A DNA stretch of 64,000 bases from Aphrophora alni (taxonomy: Eukaryota; Arthropoda; Insecta; Hemiptera; Aphrophoridae). Shown here one piece after another: positions 1-13,406 of the stretch. Made by a program: the position numbers and the translations under genes. Below the pieces are notes generated by a model. The model was not told the origin of the DNA, did no database searches, and worked only from the letters and a program-made list of their open reading frames with translations. The stretch spans positions 152,402,431-152,466,430 of the forward strand of contig OY740767.1 of assembly GCA_963513935.1 (NCBI GenBank), in the 5' to 3' direction. The number at the start of each line of letters is the position of its first letter. The first letter of the stretch is position 1.

Positions 1-1351
1 TTTACATAAGTTTGTTGTTAAGGGAATTTTCAACTAAATTATTGTTGATAATAACTCAATTATAAATTACGTAGCGTCTTCAGTAGTCTTCTTTTGCTTT
101 ATTATGACTTTACAACCGTTTTTGCCTATTCAGTCATTTTCAAGTGAATATTAAATTCTGGGATCTGGCATCGTAATGAATTAAACAACACATACATTTG
201 ACTCTATTTATGTGCCATATTCTCTCAGCTTTCCAGTCAATTGACTTCAAATTCACTGATCATATCATTCAGACCAATTAGAAATATTTTGTAAATAATA
301 ACTCTTTAAAAATATTACGTTATTGTCAGAAGGGAAAATTAATTAATGCATTGTAATTGTGTGAAATACAGTAGACTCATGACTATCTGGCCCTTGTAAA
401 ATTTCACATTTTTAGGCTTATCATTTTCAAAGTCTAAGTCAAAATATAATATAAATCGTCTGATGATTACCAATTGTAACATCAGTAACCAGTAGTATAA
501 TCCCGATTGCGATCGAGAGATTAGCTGTTCATCTGCAGTTACATCGGATTATAGGGAAACTTTTGAATTTTGGATTGACGATTCAATACAGAACAAGTTG
601 TGAGACCTTAAAGGGAGACATATAAAACATAATTGTAATTATTTATACATAAAATGGTCAGGAACATGTGTCTAATTATAAAAATTTTTAGGTTTATGAG
701 GTTAAGAATTTAAATGAATAATATGATCAATCTAACAACCCTGTCAGATCGAATTATAGAAAAGAAATCTGTCAACACTGTTCAGCTCTTTGTATCGGTT
801 CAGTAGACTAGAGAAAAACCTTCTAGAAGCTTCCAAATTAGATCATGAACCAGCTAGTTTGATAGACAAAGTAGAAGATTAAGCGCCTTGGGAAAATGTT
901 GGTAAAAGACATTTCTCGCAAAAACTTCCACCAATTTCGTTTGTCCAAGATTATTACAACGGTTGGGAGGTGATTATTTTAAAATTGTACAATAATAGAA
1001 CAAATTATTATCCTAAGAAAATATCCAAGTGTCGGTAGTCAGCTTAAAATAATATTAGATTCGGAGCAGTTAAATTGTTTTTAGAAGTTGATAAATTCAG
1101 TTAATGTGTGTTTGGTATAGCACCCTCTATGTTTTACATTATTTACCATATATTCTTGAAAATGAATAATTCATTAAAGGAACTCTATGCAAATAAATTT
1201 TGATTTAGAGACATTAATGAGAACAATTAAAGTAATAATTTATATATATATATAATTGACTTTTGGGAAATTTGTATTAGCTGATGTAATAATTTATTTT
1301 GTTTCATGTCTCTGGATTGTTTATATTAAATAAATTTTCTCTTTACTTTAT
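1..1351. other. AT-rich stretch without a recognisable gene
   Basis: Both strands are broken by frequent stops and I see no domain or convincing splice-bounded exon. It probably lies in an intron of gene A or just upstream of it. A short piece near 720-960 is less AT-rich but carries stops in every frame; I could not assign it. Confidence 0.4.
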
Positions 1352-1591
1352 GTGGTCTGTCTATAATAATCTTTTCTGGAATGTCATTTAGCTACGCCCG
1401 TTTCACTGCAAAGAGATCATCAGGTTTCGCATTTCTCACAATTTAAAATTCACCAAATTGTGTATGGGTTTGTGTATTTATTGTGTGTAATTTTATAATT
1501 GTGACAAGTGTGAAACCTGATGATGTCTATTTGCAAACTAAACGGGCGTAGCTAAATGACATTCCAGAAAAGATTATTTTAAACAGACCAA
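1352..1591. repeat. Short inverted-repeat transposon (MITE)
   Basis: About 50 bases at each end are inverted copies: both ends, read inward, carry GGTCTGT followed by TAATCTTTTCTGGAATGTCA and then TTTAGCTACGCCCG. The interior is about 140 bases with no coding capacity. This is the structure of a non-autonomous DNA transposon. The superfamily is not clear; the outermost bases and target duplication are uncertain by a few positions. Confidence 0.75.
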
Positions 1592-1599
1592 TTAAGGTA

Positions 1600-2004
1600 C
1601 AGTAGAACCCCTCTAATCCACCCCTCAGTTAGTTCGTCGCTCTGGTTAATCCGACCGTGCTCAAGCTCAAGAACGCTTTCGACATCGCCCTTCAGTACAT
1701 CGAGTAGAACCCAATCTCAACTTCAATGGACATTTTGTGGATTAAGAAATTTAGGGACACTGCAGCTAAGTCTAGAATATCATCTGCTAAACAAAAATCT
1801 ATAATTGACTTTTTTCTAAGTAATTTGTTTGTTATTTTACTGTAAACTTTGACTTGTGACTTTTTAAAGTTTATATATCACTTATTTCACTGTAAAAAAG
1901 TCTTTTTATATAATAAATATTAGCTTTCTTCAGATAATCTGACCTTTTTTGCATTCTGACCATGCCCCCAGTCCCGAAGGTGATAGATTAGAGGGGTTCT
2001 ACTG
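1600..2004 (+). mobile_element. Non-autonomous Tigger/pogo-type element
   Basis: It begins CAGTAGAACCCCTCTAATCC and ends with the inverted copy GATTAGAGGGGTTCTACTG, flanked on both sides by TA, the target duplication of the pogo/Tigger group. The interior at about 1735-1825 still encodes, in the plus direction, what resembles the last residues of a Tigger transposase (a KQK..I.DFF tail), so this is an internally deleted copy and not an unrelated MITE. It cannot encode a transposase itself. Confidence 0.85.
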
Positions 2005-2006
2005 TA

Positions 2007-3002
2007 AATACAAAATATATGTTGTAATAAAGTGAACTTGAACGTTTATTTGATTTGTTGAATTTTATGTCTATTTTGTGAACATGGGTTTCATCTTGTT
2101 TGATTAATGTTCTTAGTATTAAGTATATTTTCTTTCACAAATCTGATAATAAATGTATCCATTTTACATATCACAACGGTATTTTAATATAAGTATATTC
2201 TTCCAAAGAATTCGCATCCTGAGATTAATTTCATTTTAAAGAGAAAGTACATGTGCTCAATCACAATGTTGGTACTGGTATATGAGTACAGAGGTGCAAA
2301 AGTAGTAATAGTAGAGTATGTAATGTTTAAACTATAAAACAATTAATTAACAATATTTTTCTATAGTAAGCATCTATATCCACAAGACACTTTTTGAATA
2401 GTTTTCATCCCAAATAATTGCAGAAATTTGCTTTTGGAATTACCTTATTGACAAAGAGATTACCATAGCTGGATGAGCGATGTGCACAACTTGTTTCATG
2501 TCGTGTCATCTGTACATGAAAATTATGGTTTTTATTATTTTATTGTACTCGATTAGGTTAGTTTTAATTTTTTTTTAGACAAATTGGAAATATTGTAACA
2601 TAAACTTACCATCTTTCTTACCCAGTATAGGGTAAGTTTGGTAATTGTCAAAAATTTCAATCTCCATGTTTTCGAATGACTTCAAGAAACTGAAACAGTT
2701 ATATGTTCATCTTTGTTGTCCTCATCTATACCTAAGCATGATATCGCCCACAAAAATTAAGATAGGGACATGACATTTAGTATGGTCATATATAGAGAAC
2801 TATATAAAAATGAAAAAATCAAATCAAATTGAAAATGTCAAAATAGTGGCCATTTTAAACAGTTTTTGGTTCATATCTCTTGTGGTGTTCAACTTATAAC
2901 ACTAAATTAGAACTAAATTCTGCATGTGGCGGACCAACCAACGTCTCTATGATGATAGTGAAGTTATTTACAACAAATTTAATATCTGTATATTTATATC
3001 CA
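2007..3002. other. AT-rich stretch, nothing recognised
   Basis: No open frame, domain or repeat structure was recognised here. It lies just upstream of the first visible exon of gene A. Confidence 0.35.
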
Positions 3003-3310
3003 GCAGGGCCGAAACACTGACATGAGGGAAGCAAATGGAGACTTTTTAATATATACACATTAACAAGGTCTCTTAGGGCTTAACTAAAGTGAAGAAAGTA
3101 ATGATATACACAATTACGAGGGTCAGTAAACCTGTGTAACAACTCAAAGTGTCTTTAACACACTTACTCTACTGTATATGATCAATGCTATTTAACATAT
3201 CCCACAAGGATTGTAGGCATTACATTTAGAGGATCTGCTTGTATTACATCTAGGTAAGTATCATGATGATGCTTGTCCACTTGTTTTGATGTTGTGTGTC
3301 GAAACAAAAA
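3003..3310. repeat. Dispersed repeat, copy 1
   Basis: This segment matches 48070-48400 in inverted orientation. Shared blocks include the stretch around CAGATCCTCTAAATGTAAT (read on the minus strand here), TTGTTACACAGG, and TATATTAAAAAGTCTCCA. It has no coding capacity and no terminal repeats that I could define, so its class is unknown. A good-looking splice donor at about 3252 lies inside it and is therefore probably not an exon end. Confidence 0.6.
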
Positions 3311-3585
3311 TATTGGAAAGAAATCAGGGGTGCAACATTGCGTCATCAAAAAATAATGATGACAAAATGAAATGTTTATTAATTAATTTAAATTATTATT
3401 TGCCCCATATTACAATTTGGAAGCTGCTGGGATAGAAGTAAAAGTTGGAGTGGGGATAATAATTGATTCTTCTCCATCTTTCGTTAAAATCAAATGTTGC
3501 AAAAATCACCTAGGATTACATAATGTAAGCAATTTGTGTTGGAAGAGTTAACTGTATCAATGTTAATTGTAACAAAATGTTTCAG

Positions 3586-3638
3586 GGGAAGCCAAGTCGA
3601 GGATGAATCGATCAATCAGATGAATAACCAAGTTTCAG
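3586..3638 (+). CDS. Gene A, small internal coding exon (53 nt)
   Basis: A 53-nt exon lies between a pyrimidine-rich TTTCAG acceptor and a GTAAAT donor. Its frame (first base completes a codon, last base starts one) encodes GSQVEDESINQMNNQVS and joins to the next exon through a split Gly codon. Only the frame match to the following exon supports it; the piece is too short for a domain. The preceding exon must end with two bases of a codon and was not found in the window. Function is unknown. Confidence 0.6.
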
Positions 3639-5900
3639 GTAAATCACTTGTAAATGTATAGTTTCTATTTACTGTGTGTTAAAAATCTCTCCATAATTAA
3701 TGTTATCTAAGTACTATGATAAAATTGTATTAAACACTTTTTTTTTAGTTGAAATATCTTTACTTTTTCTTTCTCTCATAATGTTTTAATCTCTCTATCT
3801 GTTTGATTGTAAGCTTATAACTCAAGAACAGCTGTTCTAACTTCTATGTAAATATGTTATCTGATTAGGATTTAGTTTTGATTAGATTTGGTTCAGTAGT
3901 TCCTAAGTTAAAACAAATTTGTGTTCAAGGATAATATGAAAACTCAACCTATGGGTGTGGCAATAGCGAATGATAATATCTGGATCTACACATTTTTTCA
4001 TGTGGTCTTGGGGGTTAGATCCCTTTCTTTTATTTTTCGTATCAAGTCTCTTGACCAATTCTTGTTCTCTTCCGACCCTGATATTATTAGAGTATTAGAG
4101 GGCTAGGGGTGTTTATGCTATGTTCTTTTTTTTTTATAAAACAATGATGACGGAGAGGATTTGTGCTTTAATCATGAAAAAAATAGGAAAACCTAAATTT
4201 ACAACATTTTTGTGCATGTACGAATTTTTCTTTAAATTTTCAGTAACAAATAAGGTATATTGATTTAAATACTAATTGGAACTAAAAAGTGTTATTAATT
4301 GGTGCAGTATTGTTCCGAGTTACAGTCATATTGTGCTTTTCTTTTAAGATATAGGTATTCTTAGTGATTACTAAATATTGGGTAGCCATTAATTTTATTT
4401 ATGTTATTGTCTGTCCTCACCACTTTTTCAATATTAAACTTGTTTTAAACAATTATGTTTTTTGCCAATTATTTTAGTTAAAACAGATTAAAAACACACA
4501 AATCACAAATAAATAAAAATACATTGTGGAAGAGTATACAGAACCTGGGAGGACGTTTTGTGAAGTATAAAAACTCATCATTTATTCAGGTCGTTAATCA
4601 TATATTGCCAAAAATCTTAGGGCGTAGCGTGTCTTGAGTTGGACGAAGTATTTTTATCCATTGCTAGAATCTTTACATTGATATTATTTACATTGCTATT
4701 ATTTAAGCTTGCAACTATTTGCACAGGGCTATTTTCATCACATTATATTTGTGAGTAAACAATTTTAAATTCATTCTTTATTATTGATAGATATATTAGT
4801 TTAAATTGAATACTAGGGTTTGAAATGAGATTTTCATCAACAGCCATAAATGTAAATTCTATAAATATTTTTCCTCGAAACTGGTTCCTAATAAACAATG
4901 TCCACATTATCCCAATCTACAAGGTGGTTCATTTCATTTTTTAAATGTTCACACAGTTTTGAAATTCGAATTTCTTCTTGTAAGAAGAATGTAATAATAG
5001 AAAATATTTTATTGAAATTAAAATGTTTCACTAATTTAAAAGATAAAAACTTCTATAGGCTTTTATATAGAATTTATTCAATACAACCTTAATTTCAATG
5101 AAAAAACAAATGTAAATGGACATTAGACAACTAAATTAAAACATTTAACCCATTGAGGTTTGCATACTTACAGCCAAGCGAGTCCTAAAATCCAATTATG
5201 TAACTCAAAAGCTCAATTTTCAGTTCTCCTTAGTTTAAAATACCAATTATAATAGAGAAACCTTTCACTTTATTCCTAAATTGTATCCAAGAAGCTATTT
5301 ACAAGCTGTTTAGGTAATTCTAATAATGAATTTCAGTGTGGTACCTCTCAAAACAATCATATAAATGTAGCCGAATCATGTTTTGCAAAGTACAACTGTA
5401 CTGTACTTTTGATTTCCCTATTTGGATCATAATCATGTAAGATGAAAAAATATTTTTAGTTTACCAGCTATGCACTACTGTGTAAATTACAGTGTGCCAT
5501 ATTTATATCAACATGTGGGAATGGGACAAGGCATTTATCTTGTTGAAATAAAACAAAAGCATAAACAGTTTGGCCAACACAAATAATCAAATATATGTTC
5601 CAAGAATGTTGAAACAATATATGTTTCAACATTTGTTTAGAAATTTAGAAATTAATATTAATGTTATTTAACTACTAGAACTGCTTGAGTAAAGAATTAT
5701 TCCATAGTAGATTATTTGTGCATATTGATGCTACTACAGAATTCTTCCATAGTAGCTTGAATAAAATAAAATTGGTTAGTTAGGGATGTCACAAACTTTA
5801 CACTGGTAACCAACCCATGTATATAAAACAATGTACAGCATTTATATACCTAACGCTCCAGGGGGCTACCCCAGACAACATGAATAAAAACTATTTTTCC
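3639..5900. other. Gene A intron, first part
   Basis: AT-rich intron sequence of gene A. The short open frames here have no domain and no splice context. I see nothing further in it. Confidence 0.4.
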
Positions 5901-5929
5901 AAACCAACAGGCTAAAAACTCAAAAAATC

Positions 5930-6770
5930 CTATCATAGTATCTTAAAGAAAACCATCTTCATAAAGAATTGTATTTTCCATCTAATAATCTGACTTTACA
6001 TAGATAAATTCAATGTTTCCACTAATAGAAGAAGTAAAAAAAATACTGTCTCCCATTAACTCTACAGAAAGAGCTATCAACACAATTATTGAAAATGATG
6101 TCCTACAGACCTGTGGTTGAGATTCCCGAGTCTATACAGATGGATCAATGTATGAAAAGTGCAGAATGTGTGCAGGAATCTACTCAACCCATGAATAGAA
6201 CAAATTTTGACTCAGAGATTAAAGTATATCATAAGAACTACCCACACAAAGATTGAAATATTTTTATACTTATAGATTCAAAGAGCAGCAAACAGATAAA
6301 CACAGCAGATAATAAAATGTCTACAGAAACTAAATAAAAACCTTGTATTTAAATGGTTACCCTCTCATGTTGTTATACCAGGAAATGAGGCTGCAGACAT
6401 CTTCACAAAGATGTACAATCCTTCCCCTATCACACAATACAGCTGATGTCAACTCAGCAAAAGCTTTCCTTAAAAGAACAATATCAAAGGAAAGGGATCG
6501 TTTAAACAAAAATATTGCAGGTAACAAAGTTTGAAAACAGAACCAAACCCAGAAGAGAGTCCATTACTTTGTTATTACTAACTATTGAACACAACTCCTC
6601 AGTCGAATGTGTCCTGTGCCATGTGGAGGTGATCTAACAAGAATAGAGACTCAACATCCTGCTGTGCCCAAGACTCAAAGACACTACTTCGAGAAGTTCA
6701 AAAGCATTGCACAACTGGATTGGAATTCAGGCTAGCTATAAGAAACAACAACGTAAAATAAATTAATAAT
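5930..6770 (+). mobile_element. Decayed LINE: RNase H region
   Basis: Translating with several frame changes gives the hallmarks of the C-terminal RNase H part of a jockey/R1-type non-LTR retrotransposon: VYTDGSMYEK near 6135, then WLPSHVVIPGNEAADIFTK near 6353-6410, then a Cys-rich end ECVLCHVEV near 6605. Stops and shifts separate these blocks, so it is a dead fragment. No reverse transcriptase part is seen upstream, which suggests 5' truncation. It lies in an intron of gene A. Confidence 0.8.
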
Positions 6771-6949
6771 GATAACTTTTACCAGGACTTATCGGTAAAT
6801 ACCTACAATTACCAAGATTTCTTGCTAAAAATTTAAGAGATTTGAAAGTTCACTAAATAATATTGACTTTTATAAACTGATGTTGATAAATCTTAGAATT
6901 TACTGGTTCTCATGCTTTTACCAGTACCACATATATATTCATAACATAA

Positions 6950-8270
6950 TAGATCATTTTGGATCTCAATGAAGAAGTACAGTATGCACCAAACTAAACA
7001 GTACTGAAACAGAATCAGCTGTAGCTACCTTCTCGATCAGATGTATCAACTTTTGATTGTTGCCCATCTTCGTGATTATTATTTCTTTCTTATTTGAAGT
7101 TAGTTTTTGCTGACATGGTGCTTACTACTGCAGAGAAAGCTTTAATTGTAGATCATTATTTTCGCTCATACGGAATTGGACCTGCGGGTGGGCCAAGTTT
7201 ATCACACACTGCATTACGTTTTCAGGAACATTTTCACAAAAAGCCGTCTAGTAATGCTGTGATTATTAGTGTTGTTCAAAAATTTCGAAGAACAGGTAGT
7301 GTTTTGACGTAGCAGAAGGGCTATTCAGGTCGCCCCAACTACTGTCTGTACAAATGAAAACCACGGAAGAGTGTTGCAGCAAGTGTTACAGTCACCGAAA
7401 AGAAGCCTAAACTGAACTGAATTTAAGCAATACATCAATGAGAATAATGTTTAAAAACAATGGTGGTTTTCCGTACAATATAGAAACTGGGCAACCTTTG
7501 AACTGTATAAACAAAACAGTCAGAGTTCAGTACTGCGCTTCAATGTTAGCAATGTGCTATAGAGAACCTGAGTTTCTGAGTGATGTATTGTTTTCAGATG
7601 AATGTCATGTGCACCTTAATGGTTTCATAAACAAGCAGACAACACGTTTTCTAGGGTTTGAACGTCCTGCAGTGTTGTAGAGAGGCCACAGCATAATAAG
7701 CGTATAACCATTTGGTGCTCTGTTTCAGGGAGAAGCATAATTGGTCCATACCTTGTTGAAGACGATAATGGAAATCCTCTTACTGTAAATCAGGACCAAT
7801 ATAGGGTCAATTCTTGATAGTTTTATTGGAGATCTCAGGAGATTTTGTCATGTCCAAAACCTGTCTTTTTGTTCACATTGGTTATAGCAAGATGGCGCAA
7901 CCAGCCACACTGCCTTAACCAACATTGCTTTCCTTCAAGAAACTTTTGGCAACCGCCTCATCTCCCTTAAAACAAACTTTCTTTACCCAGCCCACTTCCC
8001 CGATCTCACACCACCTGATGCCTACGTCTGGGGAATGTTGAAGGAGAAGATTTTACATGAAGACCCACCAGCTACCATCATCCAAATAATAACCATGTGT
8101 ATAAGGAGCATGAAACAACGCCTCTTCACCAAAATGATGCAAAAACTTTCAAATACGGTACGAGTGTTGCCTAAAACTGAACGAAGGTCATATTGAACAT
8201 GTTATTACCCGAGTCTAATTGATTTTGCTTCCTTTTACTTGTATATTGGTAAAACTATGTAAATAAAATT
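6950..8270 (+). mobile_element. Tc1/mariner-type transposase pseudogene
   Basis: The copy starts at 7115 (MVLTTAEKALIVDHYFRSYG) with an N-terminal helix-turn-helix region like the DUF4817-type heads found in insect mariner-like transposases; HNAV/VQKFRRTGSV-type residues follow. Further on come FSDECHVHLNGFINKQ near 7590-7635 (first catalytic Asp), TIWCSVSGRSIIGPYLVED near 7710, QDGATSHTA near 7888 (second Asp) and PDLTPPDAYVWGMLKEKI near 8000-8050 (third acidic position, an Asp here). At least three stops or frameshifts interrupt it, so it is inactive. Terminal repeats were not found with confidence; the ends given are approximate. Confidence 0.8.
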
Positions 8271-10911
8271 TTACAATTTCAGTTCTAATAATATCAACTA
8301 ATCCTTTTTATTTAGGTGTCTCTTACCTTATACTATAATCTATAAATTAATACAAAAAGGAAGTGAACAAATGGCAATTTTATTCAGTCATCAAAAATTC
8401 ATGTTACTGTATATAGTTTTTACAAGTAGAAGTATTCAATAAATTTCTCAGAGCAGTATCTTAATTCAATTTTAATATTAATTATGAGAATTTTCTCTCT
8501 GGGGCCAAAATTTGTGGGTTTGAATGTTACAAAATTTCTGTCTTAATAACCTAAAATATATTTCAGTTCTAAATCTAATATTATATATATAGTAAGAAAA
8601 TTGATGAAATGTTTGAATTAGTTATTAATATGTTTTATTAATTTGGTCATTGTTATTAATATTCATGTATTTAATACACAAGGATGTATAAAGTTAGGCA
8701 ACAGATGATAAACAAACAAATATAAGCACAAAATGTAGTAATGACACTTTGAATTTGCATATTAAAACTTACAATAATAAGAACTAATGTAATGTTTTTT
8801 TTTTAAATAATAAAAAACTTTACATTTGCAATAAGAAACTTACGTAACTAAAATAAATACATACATCGATAATAATATTTTTTTAAAATTAATTTTGAAA
8901 TGTGTAAAAGAGGGAAAGGAGAGAAACGATTGTAAACATCAAAATAACGATTTACCAGTTTAGGCCTTATTAAATTTAATCACATAAGGGTCAACAAGGA
9001 ACATAAGTTACATTCACATATCAATACGATAAGCTATATTTTCAATACACAATTCAGATATAAGGAGTTCACAAATAAAGAAAAGAAATAATTATTTAAA
9101 CACTTTTGGATAAACAAAGTCAAAATTAAGATAAATAATAATTTGAGTTGTCTTGGTTTGATTAAAGAAGCAAATAACTTGTAAAGGGAACAGCGATGGC
9201 CATCTTATCTTGTCGCATGGCTAGTCAATGTAATAGTGGAAATGAAATACGCCTAAGTTTAATAAAACAGATGTCTCTGATGAGAAATAAATATCGTTGA
9301 CGGTAATTCAAAATTATTTCAATAGTATAATAAACAAGACAAGGAAATAATGTTAAATAAAATAAAATTTGTATTCAATTAATTGTAAAAATGAAATAAA
9401 TAGTAAAGAAAATAAATAAATAAATTACCTAGATTTAGAAAGTTAGTTTAAAACGTTTATGTATAAAAATATTGTGAAAATTTAATAACCAGAGAAGTAA
9501 AGGGAGGAAAAATAACTAAACTAATTAAGGAGAATATTTGTTACAACAATGGAAAAAAAGCATTCCCTTTCTTGCTCTCAGCCTAGGCAAGCCAGTTTTT
9601 AGTTTTGCTCTTACAGAAGATTTAGATTTGGACTATATATATTGGGAAATAAAGTAGTTCTGCAACTTATACAGTGAAAGTAAATAATTACCAGGGAAAA
9701 GAATCAACAAGGACTGATAAGTATTTATGTATTAAGAATAAATTGGACCTGAACCTAGGGCAACATTTAGTAGTTGTATCTCATCCAAATTTGAATTCTC
9801 ACCAGGAAGCAACTTGGAACTTTGTAACACCTTTTATATAGAACAGAGAAATTTTTATTATTGTGGATAGTTTGAACTTTTAAAAGATTGGGCTACATGT
9901 GATTTGAAGAAATTTAAACTAAATAGAGACAATAATTAAGAAACATTATTTTGTAAAGATTAAGTTGAATAGGTTAATTCTTTTTTATGTGATTGTATGT
10001 AATAATTTAATTTAGACTGTTCACAAGTATATTGAATTTTCAACCCACAGTAATCCTGAGTACAGAGAGTTTTCTCAGAAATAAGTATAAAGAAATGTGA
10101 AATTAATAATTTGTATAACAATACTGAATAATAAATATGTTAATTATATAAAACTTGACTTACCACACTAATTAAAAAATAATATAAAAAAATATAATTT
10201 TGGCACAACCAACATGTAGGCACGATTAATGTTAGGCATAATAACAATCTTAATTTAAAATGTTAATAATATACTTGCATGAATAAGAGTGGACAGTTGA
10301 ATAAAATTTCAGTTTATTCAATTTAAATAACTTTAAATAAACTGAAATTTAGAAATTTATATATATATTTTTTTAAGGGGGAAATATAGAAAATAAGGGC
10401 TATGCTCTAAGAGATAAACCAAAAGAGTCACACAAAAAGAGATAAATGGAGACTTTAAAGAAAGAAGAGAGGTCTAGGAAAGGAATAGTAGAGCAGAAAG
10501 GACAAATAGTTAAAATAGTAGATGTTCTGGAATCTGATGAATATGGGGAACAGGATGAAAGGGATAAGACATTATATTCTAATATAGAAGAGATAGAAGA
10601 AAATGATATGTGTTTTTGTGTTTGAATATATTTATTTATTGCATTTTTGTTTTTATTACCCTGATGATGGGCGATCACCTGAAATTGCAGTAGATATAAG
10701 GTTAGGGATACCTGAATAAAAAGAATTAGTTGACATTATTAGTACTAAAATTAAATTTTCACTAATCCATTGGCTACCACAGTGAAAATATTCGTGACCT
10801 TGCGACCCCAGAATGATAACCACTCAGAAGAGTTCAAAGCTCATACTGCTTTTTGTATAGAATGTAATAATTGTAAATAATCTGTAATTGAATATTTTGT
10901 TTTGATTTCAG
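8271..10911. other. Gene A intron, no gene seen
   Basis: Very AT-rich sequence with many short direct and inverted A/T runs. Neither strand has an open frame with a domain. It ends at the TTTCAG acceptor before the next exon of gene A. Confidence 0.4.
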
Positions 10912-11014
10912 GTTTAAAAGGGATGTCTCAAATTGTTCAACCAGTAAAACCATTTGACCATAGGCAGAACATTCAGAATGAGAATTCCCCAAGACACATT
11001 GAACTATTGGATAG
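10912..11014 (+). CDS. Gene A, internal coding exon (103 nt)
   Basis: The exon lies between TTGATTTCAG and GTAATG. In the frame set by its neighbours it reads LKGMSQIVQPVKPFDHRQN and ends HIELLD plus two bases of a split Arg codon. The 5' end completes a Gly codon from 3586-3638 and the 3' end joins 14074-15553 so that the junction reads HIELLDRFDEEEKSFYEKL without a stop. The frame fit at both ends is the main evidence. No domain is recognised. Confidence 0.75.
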
Positions 11015-11624
11015 GTAATGTTTCTTCCTCCTGCAAAACAAAAAACTAACAATAATTTACCAACATTATAAAACTGGCTACATGCAAATTTAATCACTTT
11101 TGGGAACTTAGAAAAATTACCCGAAAACATATGTTATTATTTCTTGCATTACAGTGTTAATTTTATATAATTTTATTAAAAATTACTTTTTTTTACATTT
11201 ACATAACTATATATTCAATCACATAGTAATAAATATTTCAGTGGTATTTTACATGAAATAATATTACACATTATTTTAAGGAAAATAAAGGTACTTATAA
11301 ATATTACACAAACTTTTTCACTCTTCCATTCCCAATACCAAATAAAACCAAAACTAACTGTCACAAATAATGTCAATTCGGAACTTGTTAATCATAAAGT
11401 GAAAATGAACCAATGGAGCCGTGGAACCATTGTCAAAATATGTATGTATTTATATAAGGACATATATTTGATTTGCTTGTGCCATACAATTCCACAGTCT
11501 TATTTTGAATTATAAAAAATAAAATAAAAAATTACAGAATAAAAAAAAAAAAAAAAATTTTTTTTTCAGACTCAGTGATCCCCAAAGCGCATATATCCAC
11601 AAAAAACTTACGTCAAATATCTCT

Positions 11625-12798
11625 GAAACTGTAAATTTTCTGAACATTTTATGAGACAAAATATTTATATGTTTTAATGATAAACAAAATGGGTTTTTTA
11701 AATTTTTCTGTACTTTGAAAAATAATTAGGATATCGTCAAAAACCTAAAATGAAAAAAATTATAATTTTCAAGAATATACAAAACATTGAAATAGGCCTT
11801 CTAGTTATTTCTTATTAAACAGTATCAATAAATCACGCTAAAAAGCAATATCATAACATACTCAAAAAATAAACCCTAACTTGTTTAAAACTCTTTTTAT
11901 TACAAAACTTTTAATTACGAAAATTGACAACTGCGCATGTATCAAAGAAATAAAAATATTATTAAACAAATTAATCAGTGTTTCATGAAGAAACGGAAAG
12001 AACACTCTGGGTTGTATTCCTCTGGTCAAATGATGCTGTACTTACATTAATTAAGGGACGAAATTGGTAATTTATTATGGCTTTTGACCTGAAAAATCGA
12101 TTAAATAGAACCGTACCTGGATTAGTTTTTGAGAAATTTGGAGTCAAAAGCAAATATTTGGCCTAAAAACCCTGTTTTTTTTATGTTTGACGTACAAAAA
12201 CTTTGTTAAATGTTTAAAGAACATTATATATAAAACTTTTAAACAAAACTTGTAGAGAATTACATTCTGAGAAAATTGATGTAAATAAAATCAAGTACAA
12301 AACAAAAATAAGTTACAAATAATTAATTTTAGTAGCAGCATAATATTCGAAATGTTAATGAAAAAATACATTAATTTCTAAACAGAGAGAAGAATATTTT
12401 TAACATCCGAGAATATCTAGAAATAAAATCATTTAACAAAAATAAACTACTAACAACATATTAAAAACTTGCATTACAACATCTGGTCATTTTAAAATTC
12501 CTTGGGTGACTCTTTTCAACGTATCTGGATTATTTCGTAGAATTTCAAATTCAGTGAAAATTCTTTAAAATATTACATTTTAGCTCAAATTATTGATACT
12601 GTGTAATAAGAAATAACTAGTAAGTCTATCAAAATGTTTTGTGTCTCCTTGACAATTATACATTTTTTTCGTTTTAGGTTTTTTGATGATAACATAATTT
12701 ATTTCAAGGTACAGAAAAATTTAAAAACCCATTTTGTTTATCATTAAAAATGTAAATATTTTGTCTCATAAAATATTTGTAAAATTTACGGTTTGCAC
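11625..12798. repeat. Large inverted repeat, arms about 210 bases
   Basis: 11625-11833 and 12585-12798 are inverted copies of each other with many small differences (my rough reading is about four in five bases matching). Shared blocks include TTTTATGAGACAAAATATTT, AATGATAAACAAAATGGGTT and TAGTTATTTCTTATTA. The spacer of about 750 bases has no open frame. A further block near 12930-12958 (TTTCTGTTTCTTCGTGAATC) is an inverted match to one near 11980, so the structure is compound. This is probably an old foldback or MITE-like element in an intron of gene A. Confidence 0.75.
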
Positions 12799-13296
12799 AT
12801 ACCAAATTTAAACTCAAAATCTTACTAATTTCAAAAGTTATCATTAATATTTTATCAAACACAAAATGGCCGACAGACTGAAAAGGAAACTTTTCCACCA
12901 ACTTTTTTCATTATAGTCTTCAGTAGAACTCATCTTTCTGTTTCTTCGTGAATCACTCTGTATATATATAAAAAATTTTAATTGAACAAAAGTAAACATT
13001 GTAAACAAATATAAAATAGCTTGGTCTTTGTAGCCAGTAACTTTCACTAAATAACATAGATATTATCCAAAGCCTATGGAAGTAGTTGAGGGAATTAGTA
13101 TCAAAGACAGGAATACCCACCGCTTTGCAACAAGTAAATATTACTAATTTTAAAATTATATTTTTTAATACATTAGAGTCTTGCAAACTCAGCGTAATGT
13201 GGACCGGAAGTGTGCCGAGTTTGTGAAATGCCGGGTTATCAGGAATAAGGGCAAAAAAAGGAGCTTCTTTTTCCTAGGCTTATAAACATATTTATA

Positions 13297-13350
13297 CAGT
13301 ATAACCTCTGTTAACCGGCCTCGGATCAACCGGTCCTCAGATTAACCGGC
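13297..13350. mobile_element. Tigger-type terminal sequence nested in another element
   Basis: TA then CAGTATAACCTCTGTTAACC looks like a pogo/Tigger end of a different subfamily from the surrounding element, followed by repeated AACCGGCC/AACCGGTCC motifs. I did not find the matching opposite end before 13922, so either it is one end of a truncated nested insertion or the repeat of an ancestral element. Confidence 0.45.
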
Positions 13351-13406
13351 CTATTTCGTAGTGTACTGGTTCGATAAGAGTTTCCGAAAATAAATTGTAA
13401 TTGAAA

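Noticed and set aside
3230..3262. Strong splice donor CTAG|GTAAGTATC as the end of an upstream exon of gene A
   Set aside because: It lies inside a dispersed repeat also found at 48070-48400, and the sequence before it has no suitable open frame joining to 3586.
10834..11130. 98-codon minus-strand frame
   Set aside because: It is the shadow of the gene A exon at 10912-11014, which joins in frame with its neighbours.
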